64,000 bases of DNA, taken from contig JADCLP010000004.1 of NCBI GenBank assembly GCA_014983025.1, positions 81,649 to 145,648 on the forward strand. Direction: 5' to 3'. The notes under the pieces are model-generated. The model ran no database searches and had not been told where the DNA came from. It worked only from the letters and a program-made list of their open reading frames with translations. The position numbers and the translations under genes were made by a program. Every line of letters starts with the position of its first letter. The first letter of the stretch is position 1. This DNA is from Erythrobacteraceae bacterium E2-1 Yellow Sea (GTDB lineage Bacteria > Pseudomonadota > Alphaproteobacteria > Sphingomonadales > Sphingomonadaceae). Shown here in pieces: positions 30,518 to 39,894 of the stretch.

Positions 30518-31552
30518 ATGACTGAAACGACAATTTCACCTGATGAAGCCTGGGCAGCGGTTCTGCGGCGGGACCGTGCCTTTGACGGGCAATTCGTCAC
30601 CGGCGTGATGAGCACGCATATATATTGCCGCCCCAGTTGTGCCGCACGTCACCCGGCGCGGACCAATGTGCGCTTTTTTGCCAATGGGGCAGAGGCGCGC
30701 GAGGCGGGTCTACGCCCATGTAAGCGGTGCCTGCCAGATGATGTTTCACGCGATGATGCGGCAGTAAAGGCTGCGATAGACGAGATTCGGCAGGCTGAAG
30801 ATGTGCCATCGCTTGCCACGCTGGCTCTGCTGACGGGCTATTCCCCCACGCATTTCCAGCGCGTGTTCAAGCGGGCAATCGGCCTTTCCCCCGCTGCCTA
30901 TGCCCGTGCCCTGCGGGAAGAGCGCGCTCGTGATGCCTTGTCAGCCGGCGAGAATGTGACAGATGCGATTTATGAGGCTGGATATTCAGCCCCGTCACGC
31001 TTCTATGATGCGACAAAGGGGAAGCTTGGCATGAGTGCAAGCGATTGGAGCAATGGTGGCATGGGCAGGGTGATCCACTGGGCGGTGGTGGAAACCAGCC
31101 TGGGTGCCATGCTGGTCGCCGCCACAGATAAGGGTGTGTGCTGTCTGTCCTTCAATGAAGGGGAGGAGGAACTGCGCGCGCGCTTCCCAAAAGCGGAACT
31201 GGTTGAGGGCGGAGAGGAATTTCGCGCATTGTTCGATCAAGTTACGGCAGCTGTGGAACAGCCGGGTACGGGTGCAGATATCCCGCTCGACGTTAAAGGC
31301 ACAGCATTTCAGCAGCGTGTATGGCAGGAATTGTTGAAAATTCCGGCGGGCGAAACGCGCAGTTATGGTGAACTGGCCGTAGCCCTGGGTAAAACCAAGG
31401 CCAGCCGCGCAGTCGGTGGGGCCAATGGCGCCAACAATATTGCCGTACTAATCCCGTGCCACCGCGTGATTGCAGCAGACGGCACGATGGGCGGATATGC
31501 CTATGGCTTGAAGATCAAGGCTGAATTGCTGAAACGGGAAGGTGGGGGCTGA
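30518..31552 (+). CDS. ada: Bifunctional Ada: alkyltransferase and AraC-type regulator
   Basis: Repairs alkylated DNA and, when methylated on its N-terminal cysteine, activates the adaptive response. The order is an Ada zinc domain with Cys37, Cys41, Cys68 and Cys71, an AraC helix-turn-helix (ATLALLTGYSPTHFQRVF), and the O6-alkylguanine transferase domain with the active site PCHRV at Cys314. All three domains are complete in 344 residues. It ends in a perfect hairpin shared with the convergent azoR. Confidence 0.93.
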   Translation: MTETTISPDEAWAAVLRRDRAFDGQFVTGVMSTHIYCRPSCAARHPARTNVRFFANGAEAREAGLRPCKRCLPDDVSRDDAAVKAAIDEIRQAEDVPSLATLALLTGYSPTHFQRVFKRAIGLSPAAYARALREERARDALSAGENVTDAIYEAGYSAPSRFYDATKGKLGMSASDWSNGGMGRVIHWAVVETSLGAMLVAATDKGVCCLSFNEGEEELRARFPKAELVEGGEEFRALFDQVTAAVEQPGTGADIPLDVKGTAFQQRVWQELLKIPAGETRSYGELAVALGKTKASRAVGGANGANNIAVLIPCHRVIAADGTMGGYAYGLKIKAELLKREGGG

Positions 31553-31565
31553 TCAGTCAGCCCCC
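31544..31565. terminator. Hairpin at the convergent ada and azoR ends
   Basis: GGGGGCTGA and TCAGCCCCC pair perfectly around TCAG, overlapping the ada stop codon. A following ATTGTTAAGTT is only moderately T-rich; the symmetry and position between convergent genes suggest a two-way terminator. Confidence 0.6.
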
Positions 31566-31579
31566 ATTGTTAAGTTAGG

Positions 31580-32176
31580 TCACAGCTCGTCGATTTTTTC
31601 CTTGGCGGCGGCCATGCCAGCGGCAATCGCGTCAGGCCCGTAACCCACCTTGTCCACGCGGATCGTCGTCACATCATCCACTCCGATAAAGCCCAGCATT
31701 GTCAGCAGCAGGCTTTCCTGATTTTCAGTCATTGTGCCGTTTTCATATTCGCCACCGCGGGCTGATGCGATCACCACCTTTCGCCCGCCGGCCAGCCCTT
31801 CCGGCCCGTTTTCGGAATATTTGAATGTCACGCCAGCCACGCCCAGCCGATCCAGCCATGATTTCAACTGGCTGGGGATCGAAAAATTGTACATTGGCGC
31901 GCCGATAATGACGACATCTGATGCAAGAAACTGATCGAGCACTGCGCGTTCTGCTGGATATGCGGCGGCGGCAGCTTCCGAATGGCTTTCAGGTGGGGTA
32001 CGGATTGCCTCAGTCGTGACTGTGTCAATATGCGCGAGCGGGTTGGCGACCAGATCGCGCTTAACCAAAGTTGCACCGGGATTGGCAGCCGTAAAATGAT
32101 CCGTGATTGCCTGCGTAAGCTGGCGAGTGATCGATTGCTCGCCATTGGTTGAACTGTCGATACGAAGGATTTGCAT
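31580..32176 (-). CDS. azoR: FMN-dependent NADH-azoreductase / quinone reductase
   Basis: Flavodoxin-like enzyme of 198 residues that reduces quinones and azo compounds with NADH. It starts MQILRIDSSTNGEQSITRQL and has the FMN-binding segment GAPMYNFSIPSQLKSWLDR and a second binding patch ASARGGEY. It is divergent from an HxlR regulator with an operator between them; in Bacillus the HxlR-type YodB represses an azoreductase on quinone stress, so the pair here probably forms the same kind of quinone-response circuit. Confidence 0.9.
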   Translation of the reverse strand: MQILRIDSSTNGEQSITRQLTQAITDHFTAANPGATLVKRDLVANPLAHIDTVTTEAIRTPPESHSEAAAAAYPAERAVLDQFLASDVVIIGAPMYNFSIPSQLKSWLDRLGVAGVTFKYSENGPEGLAGGRKVVIASARGGEYENGTMTENQESLLLTMLGFIGVDDVTTIRVDKVGYGPDAIAAGMAAAKEKIDEL

Positions 32177-32190
32177 TGGGGGAACTCCAT

Positions 32191-32207
32191 AGTTACTATT
32201 GATAACT
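32191..32207. promoter_or_regulatory. Inverted repeat operator between azoR and hxlR-type gene
   Basis: AGTTA (32191-32195) and TAACT (32203-32207) are separated by 7 bases, centred in the 41-base gap between the divergent starts. It resembles the TTAC/GTAA-type sites of HxlR/DUF24 regulators and lies where it can control both genes. Confidence 0.55.
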
Positions 32208-32217
32208 TGGAGGCTAT

Positions 32218-32652
32218 ATGGATACCGTTACCCGCATCGCGCAAGAAGGCACTTTTCTGTCTGATAGGAACACGGCTGTAACCATGCATGTGGATGGGCC
32301 ACCGCAATGCCGTGCTGTGAATGATGTCTTATCGCGCGTGGGCGATAAATGGTCAGTCCGGGTAGTTATGGCTCTTGCGCAGGGAAGTAAGCGTTTCAAC
32401 GAGTTGCGGCGCGAAATTGATACAATTTCACAACGCATGCTGACGCGCACATTGCGCGCGCTGGAACGCGATGGGCTGGTTAGCCGCATGGTCACGCCCA
32501 GCGTGCCGCCACGTGTGGATTATGAACTGACGCCGCTGGGAGAATCACTAACCGACCCAGTTGCGCAACTGGGATATTGGGCGATGGATAATATCGCGGC
32601 CATCGAACAGGCGCGGGCTGATTTCGACGCGGCCGAGCATGACGGAATTTAG
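32218..32652 (+). CDS. HxlR/DUF24-family transcriptional regulator
   Basis: A 144-residue winged-helix regulator with CRAVNDVLSRVGDKWS and FNELRREIDTISQRMLTRTL, the HxlR signature. Cys31 is the conserved N-terminal cysteine that senses quinones or aldehydes in YodB and related DUF24 regulators. The ATG at 32218 follows a good GGAGG site at 5-base spacing; with it the protein has about 22 residues more before the core than typical. It probably represses azoR and itself. Confidence 0.88.
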   Translation: MDTVTRIAQEGTFLSDRNTAVTMHVDGPPQCRAVNDVLSRVGDKWSVRVVMALAQGSKRFNELRREIDTISQRMLTRTLRALERDGLVSRMVTPSVPPRVDYELTPLGESLTDPVAQLGYWAMDNIAAIEQARADFDAAEHDGI

Positions 32653-32677
32653 CGCTGCCGCCTGGTTTTAGCCACAC

Positions 32678-34237
32678 TCACTCATCGTCGTCCCCCTCTT
32701 CTTCATCTTCGGGCTTTCCAAGTTTAGGGGCGAGATAGGCGAGCGCCTCAGACGTTTCGCCTGCGGCAATATCCTGAGCCAATTCATGAATCTTCTTTGC
32801 CCGTTTTCCGCCATGGGGATTGTTGGCAATGGGCGTTAAAACCGCCAGCGCATCGGAATTGCGTTGTTCGATCAGCAGCAAATGCGCCAATGCAGTGCGG
32901 ATGGAATCATCAAATGGCGCAAATTCATAAGCCATTTCCAGCGCAATCAAGGCATCTTCAGGTGGCGTTAGACCCGCCAATCGATAGCTGAGGTAATAGC
33001 CGAATAGCGGTTGCGGATTGCGCGGGGCGAGCTTGGTTGCCAGCGCAAAGGTTGAGCGGGCAATCGCAAACTGGCTGCTGTCTTCCTCTGCTCGTCGCAA
33101 AGCAATATTACCCAGATAGACATGCGCACGCACATTGTCCGGATCGATTTGCAGAATTTGTTTGGCTGCAGTTTCTGAGGCGTCATAATTGGAAAGATCA
33201 AATTCCGCTTCAGTTAGTTCCAGCAATACTGGCAGGCTGGTTGGGTATTGTGCAGCCAGATTGCGTACAGGCTCCACCAGCCGGGCAGCTTCTTTTTCGT
33301 CAACACCGGCCGAAGATTCGATGCGATAGGGCATAATGGCCGCTTCTGCGTCGGTCAGGGGGCGTACAGTTACATCGGGCATAATATAATCAGGGAAGGT
33401 GACTTCGACCCCCCGGATATTGCTGCGTTGATACCGGTCAAGGTCGCGATTGAGCTTGCTCAGACTGCCAAAGGCGCCCTCGGCTGCTTCCAGATTGGAT
33501 TTTCCCTGATTGATGAGGGCAAAATATTTACCCAGTTGCCCGCGCCGATCCTCTGAAAAGCTTAGATAATGTGACAGCAATCAGCCCATCGCATAGATCT
33601 GCGCGCCATCTTTCCATTGCAATTCTTCAGGCGGATCGAGCAATCGTTCAACCCTATATGATCCCAACACGCTGAGCGTGGCACCGCGATGTTTGGCCGG
33701 TGCCCCAAGCACGAAACCATCTGGGAGCAGGTCGATCGTGCTGTAAACTTCAGCAAAGCCTTCAATATACCATGATGGATAGGCAGCAGCAGCGTGCTGG
33801 AACATGAAATAGTGGGCATATTCGTGAAACATCACGATATCCGGTGTCAGCGCGTCACGTTCTACCCGCGTGCCGATGGAACCGCGTTGGGCGGCCTCAC
33901 GCAGCGGGATATAAGCAGTGGAATGTCCTGCCATCGGCTTAAAGAAACCATACACGCCATAGGCACCAGCCAGCCGCCCGATATCATCTGTGTTACCGAA
34001 GTGAAACACGGTCAGCTTGGCTGAATCCGGCACTGGTTTTGTATCTTTGGGGATGTTGAGCATAAAGCGCATGGCTTCATCCATCCGTTCCAGCTTGATT
34101 GCAAGTTCTTTGGCGTCATCGGCTGATTGTTCGGAATAAACGATCATATGCGCAGTGGTTGCCTGCGACCAGTCAGCAGCATTGGCTGCAGGAGACGCCG
34201 CCAGCGCAAATGCCGACAGCGCAACACGGAATTTCAT
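32678..34237 (-). pseudogene. Gluzincin metalloprotease with TPR-like domain, split by an in-frame TGA
   Basis: The frame from 34237 encodes a signal peptide (FALAASPAANA), HEYAH at residues 138-142 with a downstream Glu in WYIEGFAEVYS (HExxH...E zinc protease), and then stops at a TGA in codon 219 (33581-33583). The same frame continues without a break to 32678 as LLSHYLSFSEDRRGQLGKYF, an obvious continuation, then TPR-like repeats. The position reads QIYAMG-stop-LLSHYL, where a Trp (TGG) is expected. So this is a recent nonsense mutation or a sequencing error, or the two halves are translated separately. A short acidic tail ends the protein. Confidence 0.75.
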
Positions 34238-34318
34238 AATGGACCCCTTGGATATTAAATATCAAACGATACTATTATCGTTTATGCTCGCTATGCCAAG
34301 CCCGGCTTCGAATTGTCC

Positions 34319-36484
34319 TCAAACAAAGCTGTAGGGATCGATATCCACCCCCACGCGCACACCGGGGGCGAATTGCTGGGTGGCGAGCCAGGCCATGATG
34401 ATTTTCTGTACTTCCACATTGCGGCGCGCATTGATCAGGAAACGATAACGATACCGCCCGCGCAGCATGGCTAGCGGGGCTGGCGCCGGGCCAAGGATCA
34501 TCAGATCATCAATATGCGGTCGGGCATCGTCCAGCCGGTTGGCCGCCTGCCGCGCCTCTGCATCGCCTTCAGACGAAATGATGATCGCCGCCCAGCGGCC
34601 AAAGGGCGGGGCCCTGGCATGGCGGCGGGCCTCTGTTTCTGCCGCATAAAAGGCATCGCGGTCCCCCGCTGCAAGCGCAGCGATCACGGGCGCGTCTGGA
34701 TGGCGCGTCTGGATCAGCACTTCGCCCGGTTTCGATCCGCGCCCGGCACGCCCGGCAACCTGCACGATCTGCTGATAGGTCCGTTCGCCCGCGCGCAAAT
34801 CGCCCCCGTCCAGCCCCAGATCGGCATCGACCACGCCCACCAGCGTCAGTTCGGGGAAGTGGAACCCCTTGGTCACCAATTGCGTGCCCACGATCACGTC
34901 AATCGCGCATTGCTCTGCCTCGTGGATGAATTGCGCGGCGCGTTCAGGCGAATTGAGCGTGTCGGATGTGGCAATGGCCACGCGCGCCTCTGGCAGAAGC
35001 TCCGCCACCTCATCTGCGATCCGTTCCACACCTGGGCCGCAGGCGACCAGACAATCGGGTTCACCACATTCGGGGCAGGCATCTGGCGGGGCGGTTTCAT
35101 GCCCGCAATGGTGGCAGGCGAGGCGCTGGGAGAAGCGATGCTCGACCAGCCAGGCGCTGCAATTGGGGCATTGGAAGCGAAAGCCGCAATGGCGGCACAG
35201 GGTCAGCGGCGCATAGCCGCGCCGGTTCAAAAACAGCAGTGATTGTTCGCCCTTGGCCAGCCGATCCTCCAGCGCGGCAACCAGTCGCGGGGCCAGCCAG
35301 CGCCCACGTTCAGGCGGCTCTTCACCCAGATTGATTGTGTCGATATGTGGCAATTGCGCCCCGCCAAACCGGCTGGGCAGGTCAAGTTTTTCGTATATTC
35401 CGCTTTCGGCCATTTGCAGGCTTTCCAGCGCGGGTGTGGCACTGGCCAAAACCACAGGGAAACCTTCAAACCGCGCGCGCATCACAGATACATCGCGCGC
35501 ATTGTAACGCACGCCATCATCCTGCTTGAAGCTGACCTCATGCGCTTCATCGACGACGATCAGGCCAAGATCGGCATAGGGCAGGAACAGGGCGGATCGC
35601 GCGCCCACCACCACTTGCGCTGTGCCTTCGCTGATGGCGCGCCATGCCCGCCGCCGCTCGGTTGATTTCAGTGAACTGTGCCACAGCACAGGGGCCGCAC
35701 CAAAGCGCTGTTCAAACCGGATCAGGAAATTTTCGGTCAGCGCAATTTCAGGCAGTAGCACCAGCACCTGCCGCCCCATACGGATTGCCTGTGCCATCGC
35801 TTCAAAATAGGTTTCGGTCTTGCCCGATCCCGTCACCCCGTCGAGCAGGAAGGGCGCAAATTTACGCGCTGCCACCGCCTCCACCAGCCGGTCTGTCACT
35901 TCGCGCTGGTCCGGTGAAAGGGCAGGCACGTCAAAATCGGGTTTCGCCGTGGGGAAGAGGCGGTCAATCGCCACGCTGACGGGCTCTATCACGCCCTGAT
36001 TGACCAGCCCGCGCAGCACGCCCTCAGACACACCGGCAATCCCAGCCAGTTCGCGGATTGTGGCCTGTTCACCCTGAAGCGCGTCAATTGCTGCTTCGCG
36101 TTGTGGTGTCATGCGTTCGGGCATGCCACCGGAGAGGCGATATTCGGTCATCGTGGTAGGGCCATTCAGCGCACCGCCAGATGAAATGACCATGCGGGCA
36201 ACCGCACTTAACGGCGCGCAGTAATAATCCGCCGTCCATTCGATCAGCCTGCGTAAGGGGGTGGAGAGTGGCGGGACCGGCATGACGTCTGCCAGGGGAC
36301 GCAGCTTGCTGTCAGGGACATCCCCTGTCTCCAACCTATCGGCTTCCCACACGATTCCTGTGATCTGGCGTGGCCCAAGCGGGGCGAGCACGATCGAACC
36401 CGGCTGGACTTGCATGCCATCGGGCACGCGATAATCCAGCGCGGGCAGCGCGGCATTCAAGGTAAGGATTCGGACGCGGTTCAT
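34319..36484 (-). CDS. priA: Primosomal protein N' (replication restart helicase)
   Basis: PriA recognises stalled forks and loads the replicative helicase. The 721-residue protein has the N-terminal DNA-binding domain, Walker A GVTGSGKTETY, the Walker B box VVDEAHEVS, the zinc-binding cysteine cluster (CRHCGFRFQCPNC, CHHCGHE, CPECGEPDC) and the QVAGRAGRG motif VI. All essential motifs are intact. It is divergent from the DUF4197 gene. Confidence 0.96.
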   Translation of the reverse strand: MNRVRILTLNAALPALDYRVPDGMQVQPGSIVLAPLGPRQITGIVWEADRLETGDVPDSKLRPLADVMPVPPLSTPLRRLIEWTADYYCAPLSAVARMVISSGGALNGPTTMTEYRLSGGMPERMTPQREAAIDALQGEQATIRELAGIAGVSEGVLRGLVNQGVIEPVSVAIDRLFPTAKPDFDVPALSPDQREVTDRLVEAVAARKFAPFLLDGVTGSGKTETYFEAMAQAIRMGRQVLVLLPEIALTENFLIRFEQRFGAAPVLWHSSLKSTERRRAWRAISEGTAQVVVGARSALFLPYADLGLIVVDEAHEVSFKQDDGVRYNARDVSVMRARFEGFPVVLASATPALESLQMAESGIYEKLDLPSRFGGAQLPHIDTINLGEEPPERGRWLAPRLVAALEDRLAKGEQSLLFLNRRGYAPLTLCRHCGFRFQCPNCSAWLVEHRFSQRLACHHCGHETAPPDACPECGEPDCLVACGPGVERIADEVAELLPEARVAIATSDTLNSPERAAQFIHEAEQCAIDVIVGTQLVTKGFHFPELTLVGVVDADLGLDGGDLRAGERTYQQIVQVAGRAGRGSKPGEVLIQTRHPDAPVIAALAAGDRDAFYAAETEARRHARAPPFGRWAAIIISSEGDAEARQAANRLDDARPHIDDLMILGPAPAPLAMLRGRYRYRFLINARRNVEVQKIIMAWLATQQFAPGVRVGVDIDPYSFV

Positions 36485-36534
36485 CTATCTAGCCATATGG
36501 GCACTCTGGACGCTGCACGACAAGGAGAGAGAGC

Positions 36535-37236
36535 ATGGATATGAACGCTTCGAATGATCAGCGGTTGGCGCGACGCAGTTTTCTAGGTGGCGCAATCGCT
36601 GCATCTGCCTTCGTCGTGTTACCCGCCTGTTCCACCTTGCCGGGCTACAGCTTTACCGAAGCGATACGTCGTTTGCTGCTGCTGTCGAGCGAACGGGCGT
36701 TTGCCAGGCTGACCGCGGCTGATGGATTTTGGGACCAGCAAGTTGCGCGCGTAGGGTTGGGCAATTTTCTTGGCGCGCGTGGTGATATCCTTTCCTCCAT
36801 TCTTACCTCAACCCTGTTCAAATCACGCCTGCAGGATGCCTTTACCGATATTGCGATAGAGGGGTCGGAACGCGCTGCCCCGGTGGTGGCCGATGCTGTG
36901 CGGATGATCGGGATCGAGAATGCCGTTGCCTTGGTGCGCGGCGGGCCCAAAGCTGCCACCACATTCCTGCGCGGGGAAATGGGCGGCGAATTGATAGAGG
37001 TGATGGTGCCCGAACTGGGCGATGCGATCCGTATCGCGTCAGACCCGCTGGTGGGCCAACTGATCAATGGCATGACCGGCACCAATATCAGCGGTGTGGC
37101 GCAGCGCCTGGCGGGCAATGTGAATGATGCCATCTGGGAAGAAATGGGTGTTGAGGAGTCTGCAATCCGCGCCAATCCGCAGGATACGCGTGATCCGTTG
37201 ATCATCGGCGTGTTTGGGGCTGGAGCCGCACTATAA
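36535..37236 (+). CDS. DUF4197 lipoprotein with twin-arginine signal
   Basis: A 233-residue protein of the DUF4197 family. The N-terminus has a twin-arginine motif RRSFLGG followed by a hydrophobic segment and a lipobox-like LPAC at about residue 32, so it is probably a Tat-exported lipoprotein. The mature part is helical with GIENAVALVRGGPKAATTFL and LAGNVNDAIWEEMGVEE, both typical of the family, whose function is unknown. It follows a purine-rich AAGGAGAGAG site. The gene stands alone between priA and the transaldolase. Confidence 0.8.
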   Translation: MDMNASNDQRLARRSFLGGAIAASAFVVLPACSTLPGYSFTEAIRRLLLLSSERAFARLTAADGFWDQQVARVGLGNFLGARGDILSSILTSTLFKSRLQDAFTDIAIEGSERAAPVVADAVRMIGIENAVALVRGGPKAATTFLRGEMGGELIEVMVPELGDAIRIASDPLVGQLINGMTGTNISGVAQRLAGNVNDAIWEEMGVEESAIRANPQDTRDPLIIGVFGAGAAL

Positions 37237-37342
37237 TGACTGCTTAAACACAGTAAAAATGGCATGATCGGGGTGGCCTGTACGCCATGGCGCGCTATAG
37301 CGGCAGGGAATCAAATTCTGACCCGCTGGGAGCGCGCTGCAC

Positions 37343-37996
37343 ATGAAATTCTTCGCCGACACTGCAGAGATTGCCGATATCAAGGAACTGGCCGCCACTG
37401 GCCTGCTGGATGGCGTCACCACAAATCCCAGCCTGATCGCCAAATCAGGGCGCGATTTCATGGAAGTGACCAAGGAGATTTGCGCCATTGTGGATGGCCC
37501 TGTTTCGGCAGAAGTGGTGGCGCTGGACCATGAAACCATGATGAAAGAGGCGGAGGTGCTGCGCAAGCTGGCGGATAATGTCTGCATCAAGGTGCCACTG
37601 ACGATTGATGGCCTCAAAACCTGCAAGGCGCTGACAGGAGATGGCACAATGGTGAATGTCACCCTGTGCTTCTCAGCCAACCAGGCGCTGCTGGCGGCGA
37701 AAGCGGGGGCGACCTTTGTTTCGCCCTTCGTCGGGCGGCATGATGACAATGGTTTTGACGGGATGGAGCTGATCGAGGATATCCGCCTGATCTATGACAA
37801 TTATTCCTTCGAAACCGAAATTCTCGTCGCGTCGGTGCGCCATGTCACCCATGTGCTGCAAAGTGCCAAGATCGGCGCCGATGTGATGACCGCACCGCCC
37901 AAGGTGATCAAACAGCTGTTCAACCACGTGCTGACGGACAAGGGCATTGAAGGATTTTTGAAGGATTGGCAGGCAACCGGGCAGTCGATTCTTTAA
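37343..37996 (+). CDS. tal: Transaldolase / fructose-6-phosphate aldolase family
   Basis: Class I aldolase of 217 residues, the short type often annotated as transaldolase 3B or FSA, acting in the pentose phosphate route. It has [14 protein letters not shown], the Schiff-base lysine at residue 83 in CIKVPLT, and [13 protein letters not shown]. The family splits into transaldolases and fructose-6-phosphate aldolases on residues I cannot resolve here, so the exact activity is open. It ends 18 bases before cobT. Confidence 0.88.
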   Translation: MKFFADTAEIADIKELAATGLLDGVTTNPSLIAKSGRDFMEVTKEICAIVDGPVSAEVVALDHETMMKEAEVLRKLADNVCIKVPLTIDGLKTCKALTGDGTMVNVTLCFSANQALLAAKAGATFVSPFVGRHDDNGFDGMELIEDIRLIYDNYSFETEILVASVRHVTHVLQSAKIGADVMTAPPKVIKQLFNHVLTDKGIEGFLKDWQATGQSIL

Positions 37997-38014
37997 CAGT
38001 ACGGAACTGCTGGC

Positions 38015-39844
38015 TTGTCAGAAGAATCCCCTCTCGATCGTTTCAAGCAGGCGCTGACCGGCGCCAGCCGTGCCATTGCGCGCGCGAAGGAGGTGGAAGT
38101 TGCCTGGAGCGCGGATGCTCCATCCGTCAATGGTACCAATTTCCGTGTGCCATTGCCGGGGCGCGATCTACCGCCGTCTCAAGTGGCCGAAGCGCGCGGC
38201 TTTGCTGACAGTTTCTCGCTTCGTCTGCGCCATCATGATGACGCATTGCATATGCGCAATGCGCCGCCCGAACCCATTGCGAAATCCTGTTACGACGAGA
38301 TTGAGCGTGTGCGTTATGAGGCTTTGGGGTCCAATAATTACAGCGGGATACGCGCCAATCTCGATGCTTCATTGGAACGACGGATTGCGGCTGATCCCAT
38401 CACGCGGGCTCAAAATGCGGGCGATGTCCCTCTGGCCGTCGCACTTGGCCTGATCCTGCGTGAAAAGCTGACAGGTGAAGCCGTACCTGAACGCGCCCGT
38501 GCCGGTGTTGATCTGGTTCGCGCCGGGATTGAAGAACGCGCGGGCGATGATTTTGAGGCGCTGGCCCTGTCGCTCGACGATCAGGAAGCGTTCCAGTCAC
38601 TGACGCTGGACATGCTCCAGCATCTCGACCTCACCCAGCCGCATGACATGCCCGAGCAGACCGATAATGAGGAAGGCGAGGACGAAGAGGGCGAGCAGGA
38701 AAATGAGGAAGAGGGCGAGGGTGAGGGCGAAAGCCAGCCCCAGCCTGTGGAAGCGCCCGGCGAAATGGCCGAGGGCGATAATGAGACCGATGGCGAAAGC
38801 GAATCCACATCGGATCAGGACATGGCTGATGGCGATGAGATGGATGATTCGGATGAAGGCATGATGCCCGTCCGGCCCAACCGCCCCTGGACCGACATCC
38901 CCGACAGTTTCGATTACAAGGCCTATACCGAAAAATTCGACGAAGTTATCGAAGCGACCGAGCTGTGCGATGCGGAAGAGCTGGACCGGCTGCGCGCTTA
39001 CCTCGACAGCCAGCTGACTGGCCTGCAAGGGGTCGTTACCCGGCTCGCCAACCGTTTGCAGCGCCGGTTGATGGCGCAGCAGAACCGCAGTTGGGATTTT
39101 GACCAGGAAGAAGGCATCATCGATGCCGCCCGCCTGCCGCGTGTCATCATCACGCCGGGCACGGCGCTCGCCTACAAGACCGAGCGTGATATCGAATTCA
39201 AGGATACGATCGTCACCCTGTTGATTGACAATTCGGGCAGTATGCGTGGGCGCCCGATCAGCATCGCCGCAATCAGCGCGGATATTCTGGCGCGCACGCT
39301 GGAACGCAGCGGGGTGAAGGTAGAAATCCTGGGCTTCACCACCCGCGCGTGGAAGGGCGGGCAGAGCCGCGAACAATGGCTGGCCGATGGTAAGCCGCAG
39401 AACCCCGGCCGCCTGAATGATCTGCGCCATATCGTCTATAAACGTGCTGATGAGCCGTGGCGGCGCGCCAACCGCAATCTGGGCCTGATGATGCGCGAAG
39501 GGTTGCTGAAAGAAAATATCGACGGCGAGGCACTGTTGTGGGCGCATGAACGCCTGCTGGCGCGCAAGGAAGATCGCCGCATTTTGATGGTGATTTCAGA
39601 CGGTGCGCCGGTGGATGATTCCACCCTCTCGGTCAATTCCGCCGGTTATCTTGAGGCGCATCTGCGCAAGGTGATTGAATGGATCGAAAAGGTCTCACCC
39701 GTGCAACTCGTCGCCATCGGCATTGGCCATGACGTGACGCGTTATTACCGCCGCGCCGTGACCATCATGGACGTCGAACAATTGGGCGGCACGATTATCG
39801 AGCAATTGGCCGAATTGTTCGAGACTGAGAAACGGCGGCGGTAA
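38015..39844 (+). CDS. cobT: CobT-like subunit of aerobic cobaltochelatase
   Basis: In the aerobic cobalamin route CobT and CobS form the AAA+/VWA complex that drives cobalt insertion by CobN. The 609-residue protein has an N-terminal domain, a very acidic stretch (about residues 210-290, Glu/Asp rich) and a C-terminal von Willebrand A domain with the MIDAS motif [10 protein letters not shown]. The start is a TTG at 38015 with GGAAC upstream; no ATG fits. cobS and cobN are not in the window, so the partner genes must be elsewhere. Confidence 0.9.
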   Translation: MSEESPLDRFKQALTGASRAIARAKEVEVAWSADAPSVNGTNFRVPLPGRDLPPSQVAEARGFADSFSLRLRHHDDALHMRNAPPEPIAKSCYDEIERVRYEALGSNNYSGIRANLDASLERRIAADPITRAQNAGDVPLAVALGLILREKLTGEAVPERARAGVDLVRAGIEERAGDDFEALALSLDDQEAFQSLTLDMLQHLDLTQPHDMPEQTDNEEGEDEEGEQENEEEGEGEGESQPQPVEAPGEMAEGDNETDGESESTSDQDMADGDEMDDSDEGMMPVRPNRPWTDIPDSFDYKAYTEKFDEVIEATELCDAEELDRLRAYLDSQLTGLQGVVTRLANRLQRRLMAQQNRSWDFDQEEGIIDAARLPRVIITPGTALAYKTERDIEFKDTIVTLLIDNSGSMRGRPISIAAISADILARTLERSGVKVEILGFTTRAWKGGQSREQWLADGKPQNPGRLNDLRHIVYKRADEPWRRANRNLGLMMREGLLKENIDGEALLWAHERLLARKEDRRILMVISDGAPVDDSTLSVNSAGYLEAHLRKVIEWIEKVSPVQLVAIGIGHDVTRYYRRAVTIMDVEQLGGTIIEQLAELFETEKRRR

Positions 39845-39894
39845 ACCATGCGCGGGATTGACGCGCTGCCCCGCGACAAGCAAAGCGCCCGACC

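Noticed and set aside
38597..39547. 316-codon minus-strand open frame inside cobT
   Set aside because: Antisense to the acidic repeat-like region of cobT; its hydrophobic tail is an artefact of Glu/Asp codons.
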